From contig NC_067196.1 in assembly GCF_000699445.3 (NCBI RefSeq), forward strand, positions 35,236,616 through 35,300,615: a DNA stretch of 64,000 nucleotides. Direction: 5' to 3'. Of the stretch, positions 23,560 to 33,518 are shown piece after piece. The position numbers were made by a program, and so were the translations under genes. Within the stretch, counting starts at the first letter, position 1, and each line of letters begins with the position of its first letter. The DNA is from Schistosoma haematobium (Eukaryota; Platyhelminthes; Trematoda; Strigeidida; Schistosomatidae). The notes below the pieces were generated by a model. It was not told the origin of the DNA. It did not search any database and saw nothing but the letters and a program-made list of their open reading frames with translations.

Positions 23560-24660
23560 CTAAGACAATTGGCGATGCCCAGGGTGACGAAGATGGCACA
23601 ATAATCTTTTTTCTAACATATCTTTTATCATTGATTCTAAATGAGGCTGATAATGCACCGGGACTCTGCGAGGTGGTTGGCGTAATGGCATGTGGTCACC
23701 TGTGACAATGGAATGTTGCACAATGGTTGTCCGATTTCCAGAGATATTCTCCGAGAAAACAGTGCTAAATCGTTGGAGTACGTCAATGGTAGCTCGACGG
23801 TCCTTTTCACTTATTAATTGGTCATCTTGTACCTGACGTACAATCTCTGCAGTTCCCACCTGGGCTACGCACTTAGTTGGTATTTCATGGTGTTGTATTT
23901 GCACGACAACTCCACCAATACTCGCTTCTGACTTATTCATGTGTATAGAGACCTGGTATTTTAACATGAAGTCGACCCCGAGAATCATGTCCCAAGTCAG
24001 TGTGGGGCAAACCCAGAATTCATGTTGAAAAGGCTTCTTGTCAATCGTCAGCTCTAACCCTATCTTAGAACACGCTTTCAAGGGTTCTCCGCTCGCGGTA
24101 ATTAAGGTAGAAGAGCATTGTTTACGCTGAGTGCTGGGGTTAAGTTTCTGCAAGAGGTCTTCCTTGATCAAGGATACTGAAGCTCCTGTATCTAATAGTA
24201 TATTAATCTCAGTACTTTGCACTCTACCCTTAATAGTAACAGGGCACAAATGTTTAACATAGCAAGACGATATATGCAAACGACACTGCTTACCTCTGTT
24301 TTTCACGCGGTTATGCCCGCATTTCTTGGCATTTTTGCCGAAACGTCTGCAGTAGAAGCATTCTGTTTGCTGGCCTCGATAGTTGTCCCTTGACGACCGT
24401 CCGTTCCATGTGGAAGTCGGCTGCCCTCGTCTACTATTCCGGTCAGGGAACTCTCTGATAGCCGCGGCGCTTCGAAAGCTATCTTGTAGATTAGGTTCGG
24501 TGGCTTCATCGATAGTCATCACGGTTGGTCGATAGGTCGCCAATGGAACTGACAGTCTTTCAGCAGTCAACAACCGAAGTGCCGTTCGTTTCAAGTCGGC
24601 TGTCAGCCGGTGGCACTCGAAGTAGATGTTCTCGCAGTGCACCTGGCAGCAGTCCTTCAA
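23560..24660 (-). pseudogene. Gypsy gag end, zinc knuckle, protease and RT start
   Basis: A 366-codon frame. Landmarks in order are ECFYCRRFGKNAKKCGHN (nucleic-acid-binding zinc knuckle), INILLDTGASVSLI (aspartic protease active site DTGA), LTWDMILGVDFM (protease C-terminal fold) and RQPPRRVPVHYQP (linker before RT). The frame is lost at about 23600 and again at about 23565 by single-base changes before the RT core. Confidence 0.88.
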
Positions 24661-25105
24661 TAAAACGGGAGCGTGTAATTTCTTCTCGCCCCAAGATGTC
24701 CAGGCTAGGGAATGCCTGGGTTGCTAGCTGCTGTAATGAGTGAAAATAGTCGATGGGGCTTTCCTGAGGTTTCTGGTGGCGAGACAAAAACTGAATTGTC
24801 ATCTGCTGGGTGTCTACGGGCAGGGAAAAACAGTCGTCTAGAATTCTCCAGTTTTGTGAGAGCGTGTTACTGGCCGCAAAACCGTTCGCTATAGCCCTGC
24901 GTACTGCTTCATCGCTCAGATAGGAAACAAGGTAGTTGAAATGCTCGGTCAATGGAACTCTCTGAAGGTATGCTGTGACTTTAAATTTCCAAACGGAGTA
25001 ATCTGATGATGTTTCGAGCAGTGGTGGCTGGTGTGGGGTTGAACTGGGAGTAGCCATGATTGGAATCAGAGGGGGTTCGTCTAGGTTCTCATCGCGTTTT
25101 TCCAT
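24560..25105 (-). pseudogene. Gypsy gag capsid region
   Basis: Starts MEKRDENLDEPPLIP 19 bp inside the 5' LTR and runs 181 codons. The capsid-like part includes FKVTAYLQRVPLTEHFNYLV, SPIDYFHSLQQLATQAFPSL and RSRFIEGLLPGALREHLLRV. A frameshift at about 24600 ends this frame; the rest of gag lies in the overlapping frame. The same capsid region, diverged, is what is duplicated in the hairpin at 19957-20655. Confidence 0.85.
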
Positions 25106-25123
25106 CTCACCTCCGCCACCAGT

Positions 25124-25436
25124 TGTAACACGTGTAATCAGCAGTCACTGGAAGACGGGAAGACCTAAAGCCCAACACACACAATGTTAACTGAACACTC
25201 TACATCACAGAGAGAACGAGGAATGGAGGCCAATAGACGTTTATTTAAAAATTAAAATCCGCGGGTTCTGTACAGAAAGAGAGCTAGTTTACAAAACGGT
25301 CTTATGAGTCATCTTGTAAGTTCAGTGCGTGTAGGGCTTGCTCTTCTTCTAAAGCGTTTATTCTTGCTTGCCCTGCAATAGAAGGAAAACAAAATCTATT
25401 AACAACATCATACATGATGATTTTAATCCCGTTACA
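25124..25436 (-). mobile_element. 5' LTR of Gypsy element
   Basis: 313 bp, apparently identical to the LTR at 20696-21008. It lies upstream of gag on the minus strand, so it would hold the promoter. The primer-binding-like site begins 2 bp inside its inner end. Confidence 0.92.
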
Positions 25437-25629
25437 CAGCTGTTAGTTGAAAATTGCGCGCGTCCTTAACGATTGATTCAAATCGCTCAAATGGTTGTGC
25501 ACGGAATAGAAGAAGCTTTCGCTCAACGGGCTTCCGTGTCTAGTAGAAGTGGATCAACAATACCTCCAGGCAGGAACCCAGGTATATTAACGATAATAGA
25601 GGAAAAAAAGACATTGGTAAATCATAATA

Positions 25630-26366
25630 AGATGTTAATATTAGTCCTTGAGAATTGGCCAAGTTTCTTACTAAAGGGCTCCTTGGAAGTCGCTTTAATT
25701 AGCTCAGCTGGCAGCGAGTTCCAGCATTTGACAACTCTTAAGGAGTAGAAGTTGTGTCTACAGTCCGTTCTGCTGTGTGTCCCTAGTTTCTGGGTGCTAC
25801 CTCTTGGGCTTGTATTGGGACTAAGCTTAAGTGTCCATACCCTTTTGGAGTGAGGAAGGAAGTACTACATTTCCGTATTCCAAGTGGGGACGAACAAAAC
25901 TGTTGAAGATAACGTGGAAAGTTCTTCCGTCAAACTGGCCCATAATGCGTTTCAATGTTACTTGTGCAAGGTTTGCTCGAAAGGAATTTTTGTCACAGTT
26001 AGTGTAAGACTTTAAATCGTAGGGCACCAGGACTCCTAAATCTTTTTCAACTCGGGATACTTCTAGAGAAGAGTTTGCCTGGTTGCGGTTGTAGCCTGCA
26101 ACATGTTTCAGATGAACTACTTAACACTTTGAAGTGTTAAAGGTAAGTCCGTTGTCATCTGCCCAAATTTTAAGTCAAGTCTGAACCTCCTGAATTGCCT
26201 GTATATTCTCTTGGTTCTATATCACTCTCTCCAAAGTCTCACGTCATCAGCAAAGCGTAATAAGTCTGACGATACCAGTTGTGGAAGATCACTTGCATAA
26301 ATCAAGAAGAGAAAAGGTTCTGGTACTGAGCCCTGGGGAACCCCACTAGGACACTCCATAACATGC
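25630..26366 (-). pseudogene. CR1/Jockey-like LINE RT, C-terminal half
   Basis: On the minus strand near 26345-26230 the peptide reads CPSGVPQGSV, FLFLIYASDLPQL and LLRFADDVRLW, the classic non-LTR RT block ending in the catalytic FADD. Further on, SFVRPHLEYGNVVLPSS (near 25880) and CWNSLPAELIKAT (near 25720) match the C-terminal region of CR1-clade proteins. Stops and frameshifts are frequent, so the copy is old. It begins abruptly at about 26366 against an LTR scrap. Confidence 0.75.
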
Positions 26367-26403
26367 GGTAAAGTGATTTTTGTAAGGATTTATTTACCGT
26401 TAC
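26367..26403 (-). mobile_element. LTR end scrap of an older Gypsy element
   Basis: On the minus strand the sequence TGTAACGG followed by TAAATAAATCC resembles the LTR start of the Gypsy elements at 19-25 kb. It sits directly beyond a purine-rich tract (GGGGAGGAGTGATC). Only about 37 bp remain before the CR1-like remnant begins. Confidence 0.5.
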
Positions 26404-27016
26404 AGATCACTCCTCCCCTATCGGGAGGGGCTTGTCGTCGACGAACACTCTTCTGATAGCTTGATACATTCAGCAGCATCTGGTCGTCTTTCCTTACTAT
26501 AAGGGGTAATGTGGTGCAATATAGTAATGAAAAAACAAATACAATGAAGATTTCGACTCATTGTAATTTTCGTCAGTTTTTTATCTTCTCCAGCCATCCT
26601 GGGAAAATAAAAAAGGATATGTACGTGCATGCTGACTGCCAACCGTAGGTGCGTAAGGACACAAAAAAGGGGAAAAGGGTAATTAAACGTATGTACATGC
26701 ATTTCGTAAACATGCAACAGCGTAGAAACGATATCCGTAGAATGAATTATTGTTTTTCGTGATAAAAAGACACACACATATGAGCATGTTGGCAACAAAA
26801 AACCTGTTCCTGCTTTTTGAGTACAGGTTAAGTATAAATATGAGCATATCAAATGAAGTTTATTTTTGTTTCTTTTCGATACCAAAAAATAATCGAGACG
26901 AAACAACGTGTAGTGTAGTGTCATTCGTACAGTATTCATTCAAATGTTCAAGAAACCTTGCCCTTCTTCCAGGGCGCGTTGTCAAATACTACCGAAGTAT
27001 TGTCATGTTTTCGATT
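26404..27016 (-). other. 3' region of an older Gypsy element
   Basis: Lies between the integrase end and the LTR scrap. The 173-codon minus-strand ORF at 26418-26939 has no motif I recognise and begins in AT-rich sequence, so I treat it as non-coding or chance. Confidence 0.3.
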
Positions 27017-28030
27017 TTATGGTGAAGCATCGTACTTGTGAGACTCGCGTCTTTCTAGTGTACCGGAGGAAAACCGACATGAATACGGTTTCCTTCTAAA
27101 TCGTTCCGTTTTTTTGATGATGTCGTTCTTAGGTTCACGCCGAAGTACTTTGAAGGATCCTTGGTATATCGTTTCGAGAGATCGTCGAATTGAGTCGCAA
27201 CATACAAAAATGTGGCTACTATAATAGATGGTGGTTCGAGGTAGTCTACAGGAAACCCTGGACCCGAATTTCGTGCTACTTGGCACTCGTCAGCAAGGTG
27301 TACCTGTAATCTTGGGAGGGAACTGGTACCCCCTGACGGATTCGATCCCGTGTCACCCAGCTTTACAGTCAGAATCGTTACCACTGAGCTATCCGGGCCG
27401 CGATCAACCTCCTGTAGGACTGAGATGTAACCACAATTGATTGATCACTGGGAGGTGACCAATATTATGTGTGTCAAGTCCTTACCAGCGCAGATCGAAT
27501 GCTATCGACCATGGCTACTATATCGTAGGTCAGGTTGGACGAAAATACCAATTGATTGAGGTCGAGTGGCAACAGGTTTAAATGAGCGCATTGCGTTTGT
27601 GAGCATGCTCGTGCAGGTGTTCAGATCCATACTCACTGAAGATGAAGGATCTACGAATTGTCCCGGAAGTCAGAGTGTCGTTCCGAAACCATTTGAGCTG
27701 CAGTGTATCCAACGTCAGCTCTCATTGAATCGCAAATACCGAGCAGCACGAATGGAAGAGAGTTAGTCCACTATGAAACTTTTGCAGCAGAGAGTGAAAA
27801 CTTAGGCTGTCGGTGAAAGCGTTCCACCAACCCGTTTGCCTGTGGGTGGTAGGTGGTCGTTCGGAGGCGAGTGATTTCTAATAGTATAGTCAGACAACGG
27901 AAAAGCCCAGATTCAAACAGGCGTCCAAGGTCTGTAGTGATATTTAAGTGGCAGCCAAAGCTTACTGCCTACCATTCGACGAAGTTGCAAGCCACTGCCT
28001 CAGCAGTAATGTCTCTTATAGATACTATCC
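27017..28030 (-). pseudogene. Gypsy integrase, old copy split by a SINE
   Basis: Minus-strand fragments in several frames. They include LNITTDLGRLFES and TTTYHPQANGLVERFH (core, near 27965-27815), SLPFVLLGICDSMRADV (end of core, near 27740), and on the other side of the SINE SHIFVCCDSIRRSLETIYQG (C-terminal domain, near 27217-27158). Stops occur throughout. The type resembles schistosome Gypsy elements other than the one at 20.7-25.4 kb. Confidence 0.8.
27223..27511 (-). mobile_element. tRNA-derived SINE with 10-bp target duplication
   Basis: Read on the minus strand, a tRNA-like part (about 27402-27330) has an A-box (ATAGCTCAGTGGTAAC) and a B-box (GGATCGAATCC), as for internal RNA polymerase III promoters. 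It is followed by a non-tRNA tail ending CCTCGAACCACCATCTATT. The 10-bp repeat TGGCTACTAT flanks it at 27213-27222 and 27512-27521, and the Gypsy integrase frame continues on both sides. The type resembles the Sm-alpha SINEs of schistosomes; I cannot confirm the family name here. Confidence 0.8.
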
Positions 28031-28486
28031 CAACAACTTAGGTTGATTAGTTAAGGGTTGACCCCAAACATCTAAGTATGTGTCAAAACAACAGAGCTCA
28101 AGTATTCGTTCACTTCCGTATTTTGTAAAAGGATTATGTTTCAGATTATCTGACATTGAATGTTTAAATACTTTGTGTGTTTGAACAGGTAACCTCGTGC
28201 TCGAATGTCTAATTAACAATCTATCCACTAGTAGTCTGGTTTCTTCTACCAATAGAAGGAGGGATACCTACCGAAACGTAACTGTTTCTGACCATCGTAT
28301 TAAGCAGTCTGTATAAGTCAAGAGATCAGAATATCCACTTGAATTTGGCAAGAGTTTTTCCAAGTTAAACATGGTCGGAACGAGCATAGGGAGGTTTGAA
28401 TGATCATAAGTGACATTTGTTATGTCTGATCACCTTAGATTTCTAGCAACTTGCACAGGAGCGTGCCCACTCTCTCACGTCTTTAT
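28031..28486. other. Gap between Gypsy RT and integrase remnants
   Basis: Too short to hold the rest of RT, RNase H and the integrase zinc finger, so most of these are deleted. No clear motif is visible in it. Confidence 0.35.
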
Positions 28487-28918
28487 TCATACCAGGTCAG
28501 TGAAATCGCTCTGCTGTGAGCTTGATTGTTGCGCGAACATCTGAATGAGAAAGCTTGTGCAACGTGGTGAAGATGTTGCGTCAGTAATGTTTAGGCACGA
28601 CCGGACGATCCGTACCTGTAGATGTATTGCGTAATGAGGTTTCCCTACCTGTTCCCATCTGTTTAATGCACAGTTTAGAGGATGTTGAAGGTAACTCGTA
28701 CTGAAGATCAATGTCTTCTTTTTGAAGTAGTTGTAACTTATAAGGTAGCTGTCGAAACGTGAATGTGAGGCAACTGGTAAACAACCAGGAATGGGTTTCT
28801 GATTTAGTCGCCTATGGTCACCAGTTGAACACCAACCACTACTACCCTTTTTAAGGATCATGTGCATGGGACATGTCCGTGGGCTGTTTGATAGTTGAAT
28901 GATTACTAGGTTTATCAA
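28487..28918 (-). pseudogene. Gypsy reverse transcriptase fragment
   Basis: The minus-strand frame contains SNSPRTCPMHMILKKGSSGW and STGDHRRLNQKPIPGCLPVA, the N-terminal RT block of Ty3/Gypsy (SPWASP…KK…GDYRRLN…PIP). It then decays; the catalytic DD is not seen. It is probably the upstream part of the same old element as the integrase at 27.0-28.0 kb. Confidence 0.7.
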
Positions 28919-29800
28919 ATGGTGGAATTTGTTTTTAGCCTACCTCAGCTTTTCAGGAGCTAGTCGGCACGTTTTTGATACGACACGTAAAAATGAAAAT
29001 TGAAAGAAAACGATATACCCAATCTCCCAATTTCGAGGAAGCCACGATAGTAAACTTTGGGGAAACGGCAATAAAACCCCTAAATTCCCCAATACTTCCC
29101 CGAAATTTCCTCTGATTTTTGCGCTTTTCCTAAAACTTTCACCGTAATCGTATTACAGTTTTTGAAAACTCGTTTTAACGAAATACTTCTCTACAAATTT
29201 CTACAGATATCACGGACAAGCCAGGCGAGAATAAATACCTACAGTTTTTACAGCGATATTCCATTAGTTTCAGTCAATTACCCAGTGAACACAGTGCCAA
29301 AAAAACTTAATGTTAATCGGTCTATTGCTGTAGTTAAAAGACTGAAATGTTTATTACGATATATAAAATTACAAATCATTGGTTTATACATGTTTTCTTT
29401 ATTGCTTTGTAACGTAAGCACGTTACGTAGACGTTGAACTATTATCCACAATTTTCTGCAAAAATATAAAAATGTTCTTGAGTTTATAAGCAAATGTCAT
29501 AATATGTAAAACGTCGATGACGTACCAACGGAATAACAATGTTGTTAATAATGCGGACAAAAAATTTACAGTTACATCTGTTAAAAATTGTGAAGCCAGC
29601 TGAAAGCAAGAAATAATTTTTTTACTGGCAAGAAAAAAGTTGTTTCAGCACAATAATTGATCACAATGTAATATTAAAACTGCAATATGTATTCAGCCAA
29701 ACATGTAAGGTGCTTTTAGCTCATCTTTTCCTTGGATCGCCATCCACGCTTATTTACTTTATCTCCTCCGTCATGCAAGAAAGCCTGGCTTGCAACATCC
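28919..29800. other. No gene recognised
   Basis: AT-rich sequence. A CCCC/GGGG-rich patch at about 29010-29120 carries repeated AATTTCC-type words but no clear repeat unit. Confidence 0.3.
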
Positions 29801-29945
29801 ATGGCGTTTACTACTTCTTTTTCGGGAAAGGTTTCACTCCGGAATCGGGAACAGATTCACAGTTTACAAATTAGTGTGCCAGATCACGTCAAAATCACCA
29901 CTAAAAAACGCCACAAGTATTCGGAGTTTGACGACGCTTTAACTA
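29801..29945 (+). CDS. Candidate first coding exon of the Rubicon-like gene
   Basis: ATG at 29801 opens MAFTTSFSGKVSLRNREQ and the frame runs to KKRHKYSEFDDALT, where GTAACA could act as donor (exon ends 29945 in phase 1). Phase 1 is what the next proposed exon (33519) needs. The frame would otherwise stop at 29981. No domain is recognised, and other exons could lie between. Confidence 0.3.
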
Positions 29946-31337
29946 GTAACATTTTTTGTAACCAAAATATACCAAACCAGTGACATCTGAAATCAGGAGA
30001 GAAAAGGTTCGAAGACATATATGGTAGGCTAGCTATGTCGAGAAGTGATTAATTTAAGCTGGCTAGCAGTTGTAGGAGGTGTGTAGTACGGCGTACCCGC
30101 TAATTATCTAGTGCGTATGCATAATTCAGCACTTTAGCTAGTTAAGTTCATTAAAGCTAATGCGGCCAGCACCAATTGTCGAAGACTTACAGAGCTATTG
30201 ATTTCGTGGATTTGTTGACCGCCACTGACTATAGCGTTCGAACTGTTTAACTGATGACATTGTTAAGTGTTTTTTCGATCTGACAACATCGAATGATTTT
30301 TTCGTCAGAACTGTCCAAATACGATGATTGGAAAAAGAGCCGGGAGGAAGTGGCAGTGGTTCGGAGGAGGGAGGGAACGATGAACGTGAGATTATTGTAG
30401 TGACCATCGAGAACAGAAGCGTCTTACTTACGCTGTCTAAAGATAATTATAACCATTGAAAAAATGTTCTCAGCCCGTATTGACTATTCAAACTAGCAAG
30501 TTCAGGGATAATATTAGACATCGACATACCTACTTCTGGGCTTATTAACCATTAATACACCGTTATTCTGCTGCTTTTTATTAACAAAAGACATGAGTCT
30601 ATAAATGTTAAGTGGTATATTGATAAAGAGCTTGAAATCTTAGAATATCACTTTGGTTTCACTTAGTCAAATGTCTTAGCTTCACTTTTATGTCGATGCA
30701 ACTTATCACTAACATGAATTTGTGCTTTTAGGTGCTCGCCCCACATGCAAATTTTTTACTCAATCTGCCAGTAAAATCTCTCTCTCTGTTAGACGTAAAC
30801 GTTACATATGTTACTCTACAGAATATTGTATATTGAGCGTTATGCACAAGCAGGTGTACTTCACAAGGTCGTCTGATTATTAGTATTTTGCAGGCTTATT
30901 GGGTATTCGATATCGAGTGTTGGGTACCGGTGGCAATTTTTCACATGAATTATGGGTCAGTTAGACCAGGTATCACTGTTAAGTTTGGCAAGGTAAGAAT
31001 TAACTTTACTAGTCATTAGTTGATGATATGATTGTCCAGAAACTAGGACTGTAGTATCATTTACACGTGTGGGATACTATAGTGCTACTTATGAGCAGCA
31101 TGACATTTATTGACTAACCTAATAGGTTTTTCTGTGATAGGTTGGTTGACGTTCTTACCATACAATTTGATTTCAATCAAGACTCATAGTTATGAGTCAA
31201 TGCTTCTCCACCTCGAATTTTATCCACTCACGAACACCACATCTCCTTATATCTCTTACTAAGTAAGAAGAAATCATAATAGCGGATGATTGTCACTGCG
31301 TTTTGGAAGCTTTTTCTTGCTACTGTATTTCATATGG

Positions 31338-31470
31338 GGCCGTTGTTCAGTGGTTAACATCAATCTATTGGCGACTGATACAGGTCTGGTTCACATTCCG
31401 TGTACATAAACCTGCACTTAGTAAATAAGTTATATATCACTGTGCCCATTCGTTACCGGGTCCGTGAAGA
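31338..31470 (+). repeat. tRNA-like SINE relic
   Basis: An A-box-like GTTGTTCAGTGGTTAACA and a B-box-like GGTCTGGTTCACATTCC are spaced as in tRNA-derived SINEs. It is degenerate, and no flanking repeat was seen. Confidence 0.35.
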
Positions 31471-32555
31471 TGATTCGTTTTTTCTTACCCGAATATTAGT
31501 GTTTTCAAGTTTATAATAGGCTTAAATACATTGAAATTCACGGTCTGTGGACTTTGTTCATAAACATATCAATCACTTTTGCTTTCACTAATAAAACTGG
31601 AGGGAGAGAAATAATTTCATATGGGTTAGTAAAGTACATTCTGGTTCTTATTATAGCGGATTATTGATCCAAGGTACAACAATATTTCACACAGTGTGCC
31701 CGTCGGCATAGAAGCTACAGAATACCTACAATTCAACGTTGATGATCTTGGTAAGATTATTTTAATCTCTTAATTTTTTGATATAAATGGTGCTGAAGTT
31801 TATAGCTTCACTACTGAGATCAAACATACAGAATTACTTCGGAATAGATTGTTTTAAAAAAAAGTTTGTAGTAAGCGAAAGTTTACTTTTTGCACCCCTA
31901 ATATTGGCTGTCGTCGATCTTTTTAGACCTTAGAATTGCTTTTACTTCATTATTTTTCCGGCTTAAAAAGTACTAGCTCTCAAAATGCCTAGGCAGGTAT
32001 TGCTTTACTATCACCCTGCTGTAATCACTGTCCGTTTGGTCGTAGCAAATATACGAGTCTTTGATTTGCTCTTTTTATAGAACTAGGGACATTACTTAGT
32101 GGTTTTGTCAAGAGTAAAGCCTGTAGAAGTGTGAAGGCTTAACCTGCAAGTTACCTGGGGTCTAATCCATTTCATAGGTTTTCATCGAATAAAGACCACT
32201 ATCCAAGTCTACGCAGGTTTTATTTAGTCTATCATCTGACTTATGGTCAGCGAAGGAAACGTTTTGTGAAACTATGCAGCTTTGGTGATACTTCGCTAAG
32301 ATCTAATGTGAAAGAGATTCAGTCAGATTACTTTTGTTCTGCTATATTATTGTGACTACGATTTCATTGGTTTCTGAGGAATACCCTCATATCGAAAAGG
32401 TAACCCAAAAAAATATAAGACTGTAGTTTGTTACAGTTCTAAAATTGTACCATGATTTAGCAATGAACTACATTTTATCTTGAACTATGTAAAATTGAAA
32501 TTAACAAATTAAGATTATTGTCATGTGTACTGCGTGTCCAAAGTTCGACCCCGAT

Positions 32556-32852
32556 TAATTGGCGAGACTATAATTTATGGACGAACTAATCACGTATAGG
32601 ATAGGTTTCAGATTTTGGCGCGAAATTCAAGCATCCATTTAGCTAAATAGAGTTTTGGCATTATAGCTGGTGTCAACTCGTGGTGAAAACCCTAAATCTA
32701 ATTTCTAACCTTAATCATTAACTTTAAATCATAATTCTAATTTAGCACACAGGTTTATAACCCTCATTTGGTACTGATTATTTGGTGGACACTCTCAAGG
32801 TCAGTCCAGCGTCACTCAAATGTCGTCCATAAATTATAGTCTCACCGAATTA
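32556..32852. mobile_element. MITE-like element with inverted ends
   Basis: The left end (32561-32584) and right end (32823-32846) are reverse complements over 24 bp with one mismatch (GAGACTATAATTTATGGACG core). The next few outer bases also pair. The interior, about 240 bp, has no coding potential. This is the structure of a small non-autonomous DNA transposon. No clear target duplication was seen, so the exact ends are uncertain. Confidence 0.45.
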
Positions 32853-33518
32853 TTCTTGATACGACGTAACTCAACTGCTATTATTGTTATTGTCATCGTT
32901 AAACAAGATTAATGTTTTAAAGGAAAATACGGCAAACTATCCCAAAAAATAAAACAAGCACTGTATAATCTGAAAAATAGCTCATTTATGCATCCACAAA
33001 CACAACTCGGCGATGAAGTAGCAATAATTTGTTCTTCAAACAGATCTATGTGAACAACTGGATACTAACTTGATTAAGATAACGTGTGAATCTTGAGTAA
33101 GAAAGCAAAGTGTGTGCAAAGTTTTTTGTAACCCTAAAATTCAAGTCAGTCCGTATGTAAGTATGAAGTAAACCGATCAACCAATAGAGGAAGTTTACAT
33201 TCCTGTTCAGACTCAATTGAGGAAATTTGGGGGATGCCTGGGCAATCAGGCTATCTTTTGAATGTTAGCCTAACGCTTAAATTCATGGACCACAGCTGTA
33301 TAGTAATAACCTCGAATATAACATTTTTTGTGTTTCACTGTAGTTCTTGGTAATATCGACAGTGGGAAAGATATCGTCGATAGACAAACAAATGACTAAT
33401 CAACTCAAATGCAATGCAAGTATTAATTACATCACCGTAATTGAATGAAATATTCAGTTATAACTTCATCTGTTGATTTTGTCCCGTTTTGTTTTTTTCA
33501 ATAAAACATCTTATCCAG

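Larger units (their letters stand above)
20696..25436 (-). mobile_element. Full-length but defective Ty3/Gypsy retrotransposon
   Basis: A 4741-bp element with two 313-bp LTRs that look identical, flanked by a 4-bp direct repeat CAGC (20692-20695 and 25437-25440). On the minus strand the order is 5' LTR, primer-binding-like site (TGGTGGCGGAGG just inside), gag, zinc knuckle, protease, RT, RNase H, integrase, purine tract, 3' LTR. The order RT-RNase H-integrase places it in Ty3/Gypsy. Multiple frameshifts, two in-frame stops and a small RNase H deletion make it non-autonomous. Confidence 0.92.

Noticed and set aside
26418..26939. 173-codon minus-strand ORF
   Set aside because: It lies in the 3' region of an old Gypsy element, has no recognisable domain, and its Cys/Phe/Tyr-rich composition looks like chance in AT-rich DNA.
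27330..27402. Functional tRNA gene
   Set aside because: The A- and B-boxes are present, but the sequence belongs to a SINE with its own tail and target duplication, and a clean cloverleaf is not evident.
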